DNA of 64,000 bases, taken from assembly GCA_047967505.1 (NCBI GenBank), contig CM106538.1; one strand, written 5' to 3'. Below, in pieces: positions 43,000 to 53,359 of the stretch (position 1 is its first letter; every line of letters starts with the position of its first letter). The notes beneath the pieces were generated by a model that ran no database searches, was not told where the DNA came from, and saw only the letters and a list, made by a program, of their open reading frames with translations. The translations under genes and the position numbers were made by a program. The DNA is from Dipteris shenzhenensis (lineage: Eukaryota; Polypodiophyta; Polypodiopsida; Gleicheniales).

Positions 43000-43620
43000 A
43001 CTTCTGTGCCTTTCCTACCATAGTGACATTGCTTTGTTATAAGCTAGCTACTCATCGTATCCATATGTAATCTTATCCTTGATGACTTTTTGGAAAGCTT
43101 TTCCCGGGGGGTGTTCTTGACAAGTCCCCTCCGAAGGAGGAGCTTCCAAGGCTCTATTCCTGGTGTGAGGTCTCGAACCACCGGTTTGCCTAGGAGGGCC
43201 CAACTCTACATCTCTGGGTCTATGATGCCCGCCCACCCCTTGATTGGGGGAGGATCACTGTCTGCCATGCCACCCTAGCCCTGGTGTTCCAGGTACCATC
43301 CGAGCCCGCCCATAGAAAATTCCGCACCAACCTTTTGAGGTGGCCCATGCATCCTCTATGGAAACACCAGCTTGATGCTATATATCAGGACGTAGCGAGT
43401 AGGACTTGATTCACCACCAGGGCTTTGCTTGCAAGAGAGAACTTGGATGAGCTTCAGTAGAGAAGCTTGCGCTAAACGCTCTCAAGAACTGGGGCGATCT
43501 GATGCTCTTCCGAGATATCCATTCCCACCTGACATCCTAGGTATCTCATAGTCTGCCCTGTGGGATCCATGTGAAGTCAAGGGCTGCCCCCCAATCTCCA
43601 ATCTCTTGAACCTCCTCTGT
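43000..43620 (-). pseudogene. LINE ORF2, C-terminal part of reverse transcriptase
   Basis: The minus-strand translation shows the region after the RT palm: QTMRYLGCQVGMDISEEHQI, LASKALVVNQVLLATS (the LSLAGR..LI..VL segment), a Trp/Cys-rich stretch, LVRNFLWAGSDGTWNTRARV and AWQTVILPQSRGGRASI. It then reads LLGKPVVRDLTPGIEPWKLL. Several stops break it. The pattern is standard for plant LINEs. Neither end of the element is present, and the relation to the other LINE fragments in the window is unclear. Confidence 0.8.
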
Positions 43621-45150
43621 TCTCGTGAGGAATCAAACAGATTTGGTCTAGTTAATCCCTGCTCCTTGAGGCCTTACAATAAATGGACAGGGCCCCCCTT
43701 ACCGTCTCAAGGCTCCCCACAATCCCCTCCCATCTTTCCAATAAAGCATGACTCTCTTCCTTTGATGTCTCCATCTCTACATTCCAGTTCTCATCATGTA
43801 CATGCTCTTCCCCCTCTTCCTTCCCCCTTGTGCCATAGTCCCTCTCTTCATTCCCACCCCTCTTGATCTTTTTTTCCCACCTATGTTAACGCTTCTTCCC
43901 TCATGTTTCCTTTTCCTCCATGGCCCTCGAGCGTCGCCATGCCTAGCGTGTAGCCTCATGCATTGAATTCTTTTCTAGTTAATAGAATTGGTGTGGCTAT
44001 TGGGATTGAAATCTCCATGGTTAGTGGTGTAAAATTCGTTACTCTTACGGTTGGGTGTAGTTCTGCAGCACCTTCCGTGTGTGGTTCTTTACTTCTGCGT
44101 CTCTAATCTGCGTATCTTCTGCTCGTAGTTTCTCGTCTCTGCAGTTGCAGAACTTCTCAGCTTCTGTGCCTTTAGCCTGCGGTTCCTGTGCATTTTCTGG
44201 GTTCCTGCGCAGCACCACGCATCTTCTAGTGGATCGCGTTTGCAAAATCGCTCCCGCATCTGCAACACCCGCACGTCCCCTGGTTGGAGCTAGTGCATCT
44301 GCACGTCGCGGACAGATCACATCGTAAATGTTTTCTAAGTTCTTGCGTCTTGTGGCGCATCTGCGCGTCGCGGGCAAATCGCGATTGGTGAACTGTAACT
44401 CTCTAACCGTAGGGAGTTTTCTCTTGTTGTAAAAAGCAAAAGTACTTCATTTTACGTGCTCTATTCATATTTGATACTAGATCATAGATTCTAAACTTTT
44501 TCAAGTTCACTCCTTGGACGTACGCCACACGAGGAGAGTGGATATTTATGTCACTTCTCGACGAGTTCAAGGATTTGGTGCTTGGTCCTCCGCTCATTAC
44601 GGCTACCAATTGGCGAGATCTCTTTCTTGATCTTCATGTCGATCTTTAACAACTGATTGTACAATGCATTGTTCAAGGAGACGACGGGTGGGATGATAGA
44701 CCATGGATGATTCAAGGTGAAGAACTAGTGATACACTGGGAGGACTTTGATTCCAATTCTACTCATTGTGCGGTGATCGAGCTACTTGCTGCATCGGAGG
44801 TAATTAAAAGGGTGACATTCTTCGAAGGGTGGGATGCTCCCCAAGCTTGGGGAGAGATTTGACGCATCTGCTTATTAATTCATGTGGATAAGCTCGTCTT
44901 AAATGATTTCTTCTCGATCTCATTACAAAGGTTTCGAGGGCTCAGCTATGGTTGGTAATGTTTCGACTAAGGAATCCCTTTGTACCTAATCAACCTTTTG
45001 TGCCTCATTTTGAGCTTCAAGTTGTAATTCTTTTTGATATAAAGATAAACTATCAACAAAGGATTGCAAGTTTATTTGGTGCTGAACGTCTTGCTTAAGT
45101 ATTGAATTCTCCCCATCCTCTCTTTCTACCTATCTTGGACTACCGAGAAA
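43621..45150. other. Unassigned; possible leader of the Tat-like fragment
   Basis: Includes CT-rich sequence (43,730-43,870) and a stretch at 44,140-44,390 in which GC-rich phrases recur (GCATCTGC.CGTCGCGG at about 44,296 and 44,356). A + strand piece at about 44,710-44,860 (WMIQGEELVIHWEDFDSNST) is codon-like and may belong to the following gypsy fragment. Confidence 0.35.
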
Positions 45151-45151
45151 C

Positions 45152-46640
45152 TTGGGATGTTCGGATTTTAGTCTTGGTGTTATGACATCTTGGCTCCTCC
45201 AATGTGACGGCGCATACAAACCTTCGACCAAGGCTACTAGTGTAGGTGTGAAGCTCACTTCACCAGGGGGTGAGATGTATTGTTATAGCAAGTCTGCACC
45301 AGTAAGTTCTTGCAACCAAGCTGAGTACTCGACACTCATTTTTGGGCTGCAAAAGGCGCAAGAACATCGCATCAAGAAACTTGAGGTGCAAGGAGATTCT
45401 CAAAGCAACCCTAACTTAGGGACGTCTAACTTAGGGGCATACCCCCACCCCTCATTAGGGATGTATCCACCGCCTCCACCTCAAATGTATGGTCCTCCCT
45501 TAGATGCTTACGCTCAATAAGGAGTATATCCTCAATCTTCACCTGGAGATTTTCCCAACCTTGCCCACAAGCCCTCCTCCTTCCTACTCTCCCGGCCCCT
45601 CCTACTAAAGAACCTGGAGTCAATGACCTAGCCAAGGGCCTGAATGAATCTTCGGCTTGAGATGGTGGGCATAAAAAATCAAGCCAATCGCCCTCCAACC
45701 ATCGGCTCGGGACAAGAGGACTATTCGGTCGTTCAGGACCTTGCTCATCGGTCTTTGAGCATCACGCTCCCTCAACTAATAGCATTAAGTCCTAAGGTGA
45801 GACGTGAGTTGCAGCAAGGGCTCTCAACAAGGAGGAGCAAGAAAAAGAGAAAGGTACGAGAGGTGTCTTTTATCTCTAAGGAAATTGATCGGCACCCACA
45901 TACTGTAAATGTCATCATAGATAATTACCGTGTCAAAAGTATGTGTTGATGGGGGAGCTGCATGTAATATCATGGTGCCCTGAATCATGAAGAAATTGAA
46001 TTTGAAATGCACAAGGCGTTCCTCCACTCGAATCAAGATAGCAGATGGTCGACGACTTGCCACCCTGGGAGTCATTGAGGATTTGCCCATCACTGCCAAT
46101 GGGTTGACCACCACTGTCAATTTCTATGTAGTGGACATCGAGCGAAGATATAGGCAGGAGTTACCCAACCATACTCGGGAGACCATGGTTGAGAAAAAGT
46201 GATGTAGTCAGCTATTGGAAGACAGGACACGTGTATTTTTGTGCTCCTAAGGAGAAGATCCCGGTGCAACCAGGTGCCATTGAACCAGAAGAAGAGGAAC
46301 AAGACAGTGATACTCTCTCATCCTCGGTGTTTGAATCAATGGAAGAATCAGACAGGGGGAGGAGTTCTCAGAGGAGGAAGTTTACATGATGGGGGTGTCT
46401 CCGACCCCGCCACCTGCAGAAAAGGTAACAGCTAGTCCTCAACAACTTGAATCTATGCTTTCCCCAGACGTCACTCCAAGTGAGAAGGACGAGTTCCTAG
46501 AAATGTTCAAAGATTTCCTTGACCTCTTCGCAACTAGCTACTGCCACCTTCGCCATGCGACTGCCATAGAGCACAAGATAGAGCTGAAGCCTGCATCTGT
46601 ATGGATGTGTTCTATTGATTCCCTAGAGACATTGAGGAGG
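45152..46640 (+). pseudogene. Tat-like Ty3/gypsy fragment: RNase H, gag tail, protease, RT edge
   Basis: The first frame (45,152-45,520) holds an RNase H of the type found as a second RNase H in Tat elements: LLQCDGAYKPSTKATSVGVK, NQAEYSTLIFGLQKAQEHRI, LEVQGDSQ. It runs in frame into a Pro/Tyr-rich tail (YPHPSLGMYPPPPPQMYG). Next come VVQDLAHRSLSITLPQLIAL (45,720-45,790), a protease (DGGAACNIM, RIKIADGRRLATLGVIEDLP; 45,945-46,190) and the approach to RT (DEFLEMFKDFLDLFATSY; 46,480-46,545). Stops and frameshifts separate the pieces. The RNase H lies upstream of protease, not in the usual place after RT. Confidence 0.7.
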
Positions 46641-47041
46641 GGCTAAGTATTTTTATGCAAGATTTTTCTCGTATTATTGTCAGTCCTAGATTTTGTCTTT
46701 TGAAATTGTACACGGTTGTTGGTCTCTCGAGTCTCCATCATTTCCTCCACATCGACTCCCCAAGATTTTGGACGCAGCAAGCTGGCCTTTGTGAATATGA
46801 TAATGTATTGTTGTCTATCGCAGCAAGCCTCAATGAGTCTCTCGGCAATACTAAGTTATACAAATATCCTCTTTGGATGCAATCTCTTTTGCTCAATGAG
46901 GCTCTCAACAATGATGGTGGTTGAGTGGTTTTTCTCACCAGATGTAATCTTTTGGGATCTCATAAATGCGTGAGTGGTTATCCTCGTGGGATGTAATCTT
47001 TTGTTTCAATGATAATATAATAGTGTTATGGCAAAAACGAT
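46641..47041. other. Transition into minisatellite
   Basis: No domain. Diverged precursors of the 80-bp repeat appear from about 46,873 (TTTGGATGCAATCTCTTTTG, CTCAATGAGGCTCTCAACAA). Confidence 0.5.
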
Positions 47042-47583
47042 CTTTGGATATAATCTCTTTTGTTCAATTTTTACTTGATGAGGTTCTCAACAATTGCTGA
47101 GTTGTTATAAATTGTCTTTGGATATAGATGTAATCTCTTTTGTTCAAGTTTTTCTTGATGATACTCTCAGTAATTACTGAGTTGTTATAAACTATCATTG
47201 GATGTAGATGTAATCCCTTTTGTTTAATTTTTCTCAATGAGGCTCTGAGAAATTACTGAGTTGTTATAAACTATTTTTGGATGTAGATGTAATCTCTTTT
47301 GTTCAATTTTCGCTCGATGAGGCTCTCAATAATTGTTGAGTTGTTATTAACTATCTTTGGATGTAGATTTAATCTCTTTTATTCAATTTTATCTTCATGA
47401 GGCTCTCAACAATTGTTAAGTTATTATAAATTATCTTTGGATGTAGATGTAATTTCTTTTATTCAAATTTTCCTCAATGAGGCTCTCAGTAATTGCTGAG
47501 TTTATTATAATTGTCTTTGGATGTAGATGCAAACTCTTTTGTTCAAATTCGCCTCGATGAGGCTCTCGAACAACTTATTAGGT
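47042..47583. repeat. Minisatellite, 80-bp unit, about seven copies
   Basis: Unit starts TTTGGATGTAGATGTAATCT, contains TTTTGTTCAATTTT and GATGAGGCTCTCA and ends TGAGTTGTTATAAACTAT. Starts fall at 47,042, 47,115, 47,195, 47,275, 47,355, 47,435 and 47,515, so the period is exactly 80 bp except in the first, shorter copy. Copies differ by about 10-20 percent. The array lies at the 3' side of the Tat-like fragment. Confidence 0.95.
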
Positions 47584-47879
47584 GCATCAACAATTGGAAT
47601 ACCTATGGTCCAAATTATTAATAAGAATAGTGTAGAAATATACATGTTCACATTGATGAGGTAGCATAAATATATCAATATATCCATCCCAAAGCTTTGA
47701 TTGAGTCAATTATTAAAAATTTCGATTCCAATATTTTCTCGTGCAGTTGCTTAAGTCCAACTATACAAAAATTGGAACAATATTCACCATGTTGAATTGT
47801 CAAAATCTCACATTCATATTAGCTTGTACAATTCCAACATAATCTAACTTCACACTATTTGTATATCTCTTGCACTAGC
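47584..47879. other. AT-rich spacer
   Basis: Nothing recognised between the minisatellite and the gene-like segment. Confidence 0.5.
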
Positions 47880-48600
47880 TCTTGATTCTCTTGGGAGACA
47901 TTGGCCATGAATCCACATAGGTTCCATCCACCTTAGAGCGCTCCATAGATCCTGAGGAGATACACATATTTTGTTCAGCTACATGACCAATAAAGAACAA
48001 AAGATTTATTGACACAATATTAAGTATTAATTAAAAGAGTAAAAGAAAGGTTGGGATGATATTTACTTCTCGTAATATGCCATAAAGACAACTGGCATGC
48101 CATCCAAGTCTAAAGGTCGTAACCATGTACAGACATCATCTATCGTCTTCTTGCTATCACTAAGTACAACTGAAAGGAGAGAATTGAGCATATACACATG
48201 ATTCTGAACTGATCTAGGAAAGTGAGATATAACCATACTACAATAAATAAACAAATGTTAGCAGATTGAAGTACCAAGCCAAGAGAAGTTCATATCAAGC
48301 CTGAGAATGGCCATCATGACTTTGTCATTAATCTCTTTCAAAGAGTCAAAGAGGATTGTAACTTCATCATCGCTACCAAATGTCAAAACGTGAGGTTGCT
48401 GGGTAATGATAACACTGATATCAAAAGAGCTATCCATTTTATCCAATACAGCGGCTACATTAGGACAACTTATGGATGTAGTAGCCAATGTTCCCTCTGG
48501 ATGCTCCACAATGTTATCAATAAATACTTTAATGGTAGATGTCATAAATGCATATAGATGTAAGTATGTATATGTTGACAATGAGGTTTCACATACGCTC
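47880..48600 (-). other. Unidentified exon-like segments
   Basis: Three minus-strand pieces look coding and are separated by intron-like AT-rich gaps. At 48,565-48,260 one runs MTSTIKVFIDNIVEHPEGTL through DISVIITQQPHVLTFGSDDE. At 48,245-48,067 another contains SVVLSDSKKTIDDVCTWLRP and DGMPVVFMAYYE, ending near GAGAA/GTAAAT. At 47,950-47,885 a third follows a CTCCTCAG acceptor-like site. I do not recognise the family. Single stops do not break the two larger pieces. They could be exons of a host gene or of an unfamiliar transposon. Confidence 0.35.
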
Positions 48601-48660
48601 AAATTAAAGGGGATAATCAATGATATGTTGAAAATACAAATCAAGGTGAGAGACAGTTGA

Positions 48661-50369
48661 GAATATTACTTTATTTAGCCTTTTAAGTTCCATATTCAAT
48701 TCGAATATATCCAAATTAAGCTTCCACAGGTTGTAATGTCATATGTTTGTATTGATAAGTTAGAGTTTGCAGAACGGATGGCAAAGTGGAACATAAAGAT
48801 TCTTTTTTTCAATTCATAGGATGGAAAAGAGATTAAAGTAGTGGACTATAAAGCTTCTCATCTCAAGAGATTCTTCTATCCTATGGAATTTTTCACCCAA
48901 AGAACCGTCTCTTTCATATAATGCATTATCTTTATTTGGTTTGTTGGCAATGGGCATTATGGATTGCAACTTGGTGGAATTTGTTCCTTTAGAATCTACT
49001 CTTCAAGAGCTTTCCACAATGATATGCCACATGAGGGGCTTTGACAAAAGCTTGAAAGGGTTTAATGTGCCCCAATTTTAAGATCTTTGCAAAACGGGAC
49101 TTGGGACTTTCCCAAATTCCCTAATATGATGTTATAGGTTATACTTCATATCAACCTTCTCTACGTGAAAATGATGCCCATGTGAACACATTGCATTGAA
49201 CAAAATATATGGGGTGTAATGCATGATTGGGTGTATCCATTTTTTGCAAGGTTCAGAAAATATATTGCATATGGGTACATTTCTCGGTTCATAACTTATG
49301 CATTTCTAAATGGAATTTGGCAAACTTGGTGTCTAAACTAATCTACACAAGATCAAAACATTACACAATTGACATCTTGGATAAGATCATAAAACTATTT
49401 CACATGCTATGAAGCATGTAGATCATATAGGATATCTAAAATATTTTAAACCTTCAAATAATTGTTCTACACATAAATGAAACCAACTGTTCATTTAAAA
49501 GTTCACTGTTTCAGCTTTCCACAAACCAAAAGAGGCTACCAATTGAGAATGTTTGTTATGGTTTATGTGGCGTCTAATATTGTCTTTCAATTATATGTGT
49601 ACATATGAGGTTATGCTCAATAACTTTGGTTGGAAAGGCAAACGTTTTGAAAAAATCCACGTATGGAACTACTGCATTATGGCCTTAAAATGTTGATATT
49701 TGGTTATGTTTGTAGCCTAATTCACCCATAAATGGATACATTTGAAAAAACTCAATTGATACATGTGCAATGTTTTTTAAATAAATCCAACATTATTTAT
49801 CATCTTGCATTGGTTTGTTTTCAAGTCATTACCTCGCAATGAGACCCATAAGCATGCCAAATGTGGTTCTATTTCTTATTACACATCATCATACCTACTA
49901 GTGAGCCATTTTGAGTTTTTGCACTTGTTTAGGGGGTGCGAGGTTGTTGACATGTACAACTAAAAGCGAAAAAACATGGCCATCAATTTTTTGTGAAATT
50001 TGACATCTCCCACTTTTGCATTCAAATTTTCACTTCTTCCGCACTAGTGAATCCCAAATAAAGTACACCTATGTGATGCCTAACCCATGCAAAACATTCA
50101 CGTGGCATTTTATGACTCGTCACTTTTAGGATTTCTACTTCTTTTGTAAATTTCTTTTCCTTGCCATATCCATCTTGTCTACTTCACATATGTGCATCTC
50201 TCTCTGTGTTCCTTAGCTTTCTCAGGCTCTCTTGGAATGTTTTGATTCTTTTCACGAAGCTTCAGGCAAATCCTTGCTTCTCTTTATTACAAGCTAGCTC
50301 ATTTAACATAAAATCTTTCTCGTTTCTTGGTTCACTTTCTTTCTTTGGAATAAAGTACCACATGGTGCA
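48661..50369. other. AT-rich intergenic, no gene recognised
   Basis: Long AT-rich stretch with short hydrophobic open frames on both strands and no domain, repeat or element end that I can define. Confidence 0.5.
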
Positions 50370-50600
50370 GTGCAATTTGTCATGGGTTGCAACAGAAGTA
50401 GAGAGAGGCTGCGAGATAGAAATGTTGATAAACTAGGTGAAGGTACGAGGAGGAGGTTGAGGCTACCAGATAGAAACGTTGATAAATCTGATCAAGGTAT
50501 GAGGAGGAGGTTGAATGCCATGGGTTGTAAGAGAACTAGAGAGAGGATGCAAGACAATTGTTGATAAACCTAGTCAAGATATGAGGAGGAGTTTGAAGGG
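50370..50600 (+). repeat. Coding-like imperfect tandem repeat, Arg-rich peptide
   Basis: A + frame (50,370-50,564) encodes repeated modules: GCNRSRERLRDRNVDKLGEG, RRRLRLPDRNVDKSDQG and RRRLNAMGCKRTRERMQDN. The DNA shows the same phrases (GTTGATAAA, GAGGAGGAGGTTGA, CATGGGTTG.AA.AGAA.TAGAGAGAGG) spaced by about 55 and 83 bp, continuing after the stop to about 50,600. No known domain. Confidence 0.6.
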
Positions 50601-51404
50601 CATGGAAACCAATTACACAATATCCTCAACAGGAGACATTTTTGCAAATGAATGTGGGAGGAGAGACAACCTAGAAAAAACACCTCTTCACTGAGGAGCT
50701 AGCCTTGGATCAAGTAGTAGATCCACCCATTCAACCAGTGCCATCACAATGGAGAACACAAGTTGTGGTCTCAAAATTGGTGGGGCAATTCGAGCAGCAA
50801 AATCAGGTTATATGAGGGAGTAGCAAGCTCTTGTTGTCAGAAAATTTATCTTGCCCTCAAGGATTCATTGAATGTCCACTTTCCAATGCCCTGGGAGTTG
50901 CATGCTCAAGAGACTGTACTCTTTGACTTTAGAGATAGCCTTGGCAATGTGAAAGTCATGCATAGTCTTTAGATTAGCTAGCTACAAAAGAGGGTCACAC
51001 TAGCTATGTTATTTTCTTCTAAACCCAAGATGAAATGTCTTGGTGCACAACATTGATGTTGTTGTCCTTTAGAAGGACCAACATGATTCCAACAATTGGC
51101 CGTTAAGTGGAAGCGATGTAGTCCAATGTGACAAGCCTATGCACACTACCTCAATGTAAGAAAAGCGTAGACTTTCTAAGTGATGAAGTTATCTTTACAG
51201 CCACATTGTTTTGACACGATAACATGAGAGTTTCTTTAAACAAGATATATGTCTGTGAGTGTATGGAGGGGATGCGGGCAACACAAGGAGCACATAATAC
51301 ACATGCTTGAAACAATACAAGTCGATAGCTGGGCTTCTAATCCTTACAAATCATTACAATGGTAAATTTTTATTTGCATCGTATGGATCTTCGAGGGGGG
51401 GAGA

Positions 51405-51406
<2 letters not shown>
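50601..51406. other. Unassigned sequence
   Basis: A codon-like piece at about 50,650-50,740 and another at 50,763-50,972 show no recognisable domain. Confidence 0.35.

Positions 51407-51437
<31 letters not shown>
51407..51437. repeat. (GA)n microsatellite
   Basis: Interrupted once at its left end, otherwise pure GA. Confidence 0.97.
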
Positions 51438-51438
<1 letters not shown>

Positions 51439-51456
51439 CAATGTTCTTTTGCAAGC

Positions 51457-51498
51457 CCACTAGCTTGGTGGTGGGAATAACAACCACCATGCTAGTTG
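51457..51498. repeat. Short inverted repeat
   Basis: CCACTAGCTTGGTGGTGGG and CAACCACCATGCTAGTTG are near-perfect complements separated by AATAA, able to form an 18-19-bp stem. Confidence 0.8.
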
Positions 51499-51622
51499 AA
51501 TTATACAGCGTGCTTCATGGCCCATAATGTGGTATGACACATGGTGTGTATCATAGCACATTTAGTATGATACATTGAATGTGCTATAAGTATGGGTGAA
51601 CACATGATTGGGTATGCCCATT

Positions 51623-51690
51623 TGAGAGAGAGAGAGAGAGGGGGGGGGGGGAGGGAGGGGCGGGCACAGAGAGAGAGAGAGAGAAAGAAG
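51623..51690. repeat. GA/G-rich low-complexity tract
   Basis: Two (GA)n runs flank a GGGGGGGGGG-GAGGGAGGGGCGGGC core. Confidence 0.95.
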
Positions 51691-52283
51691 AAAGAAACAA
51701 AGAAAGTTTACTAAAGTCTTTGGAAGACCGATGGGTCTATGAGACTGTGAAAATCCTGATATAACAAGGTGTGGTAGTGGAGCTACTAAATGAGCATCCA
51801 TACCAATGCAAAATGCAAAAATGCAGAATGGCAGTACTAAGTCCTAAGTAGTCCTAAGTACAACATAGTCATGTCAATGCTCGACTATATATCAGTCTCA
51901 GCATCCTCACATTAATATCCTCATCATCATTGGCAGTAGTAAGATATCAGGATGGATGAGGTAGTGGAGGTATGAAGTCAGCAATAGAGTGCTGTCGGCC
52001 ACTCAGAGGTACGCTCTTGGCACGTCTCCTGGTCGTAGCTCTGCGTCTGACCAGGGCTACTGTGACCCCCGTCGGTCGGGCTCCTGACTCTAAAGAAGGA
52101 GGGGATGTCCCCAAGTGTGATCTATGTGTCGACCCTTTGTCTGAGCTATCGACTCACAGGCTCCGGGTCATGGTCATGTCAAGGCCTCATCTCATGGGGG
52201 TCCATGTGATCTAGCTGAAAGAACTCTGTGATAGAGCTATGAGAGGGATCAGCCAAGGAAGAAGTCTGCTCTTGTCTCCGTGC

Positions 52284-52829
52284 TCAAAGTATCCTCTCTC
52301 GGTGTCTAAGTGCCTCATGAATGAAACTTGCCAAACACCACTGGTCGGGGTAGGAGAGGAAACAGGCCCAAACCCCATAAGTATCCCTAAAGAGGCAGTG
52401 GAAACACGCTCGGATCTCATAGTACACAAGACACTTAAAGGTGAAATGCTCCTCTGTCTCAATTTCCTGCATGTCACACAGTGTGCTTATGCGCCTCTCC
52501 CTAGGTAGTCGCTCTACTCTGCCGCTCTCGATGTGAAGTCTGTGTGAAGAGACTCGGAACTGCCCAAGAGAGATCCTTAGTGAGTGGGGTAGGTGAATCT
52601 GCATGTATCCTAGTGGGTCAATGAAACCCTCTGCTGTGATATGTAAGAAGTGATCTCTGTAGAAGCTAAGCTGCACTAAGAGTTCACTCGGTCCCAACCA
52701 GGTCCAAAATGTGTGTAGCTGTAATAGATCCTCACGGATAACCTGGTTGACCTCGTGTGATAAGAGGGGAAAAAACACAGCATCCCTGCTATACTGAAAG
52801 GGAGGTAGTCTATCCATGTGAAGCCCCAA
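52284..52829 (-). pseudogene. LINE-like C-terminal fragment with Cys/His region
   Basis: Minus-strand frame of 181 codons. The stretch SSHRLHIESGRVERLPRERR, ISTLCDMQEIETEEHFTFKC, LVYYEIRACF has the pattern found at the C-terminus of some LINE reverse transcriptases (HRL.IE.GR...PRE.R.C.LC...E.E.HF.F.C..Y..IR). The first knuckle Cys reads Ser-Thr here (RRISTLC). The N-terminal half fits the preceding linker. RT itself is absent. This is not the same lineage as the L1-type piece at 43 kb, whose preserved region does not overlap it. Confidence 0.6.
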
Positions 52830-52984
52830 TCGCTCAAACCATCTCTTTGTACGTACATACTAGCACCTCTGGTCTCCTCCTGTTGCAAGTGCCATTGAAG
52901 AGGATAGAGCTATCCATGGTAGCCTGCTATGCCCGGAGGTATAATCCCCATATTTCCTAACTTGGTACAAATATGTGATGACCT

Positions 52985-53353
52985 GAAATGCAGCATCAAG
53001 CAGTGAAGAGAGTGGGAGAGAAGAAAGGAGTCTCACTTGCAGCTTTCTCACATACACAATGGGGGAATAAACACAAAGGTGGAGGCTAAAAACAGTTTTC
53101 CTCTTCTTAGTTGTGAAAGCCAAAAGAACTCTAAGTACAAAAGAATAGGTGAACCCTATATGTGGGTCTCAAACCAAACTCACCTAACTAAGGTGGCATA
53201 CTAACTGAGCCACTAACTAGAGTACATAAAGATAGATGTCATCCAGCTATTATTCATGGGCAGTGTACCAACCACATCTGCAGCTAACAAGTCGATGGCA
53301 TAGATGCACAACGATCGCCCTGGCATATCACGAGTGGGCTCGATATCTCAACA
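52985..53353 (-). repeat. 3' LTR of copia element (inner edge uncertain)
   Basis: On the minus strand the LTR starts TGTTGAGATATCGAGCCC at 53,353 after a CTCGAGGGGGAG polypurine tract. The end is placed at about 52,985 only by the change in sequence character. No 5' LTR is present beyond gag. Confidence 0.55.
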
Positions 53354-53359
53354 CTCCCC

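Noticed and set aside
43090-43278. Small + strand open frame near 43.1 kb
   Set aside because: The minus strand here encodes recognisable LINE RT sequence; the + frame is its complement.
47042-47583. CRISPR-like or coding repeat
   Set aside because: Contiguous 80-bp tandem units without unique spacers and without a conserved frame; a minisatellite.
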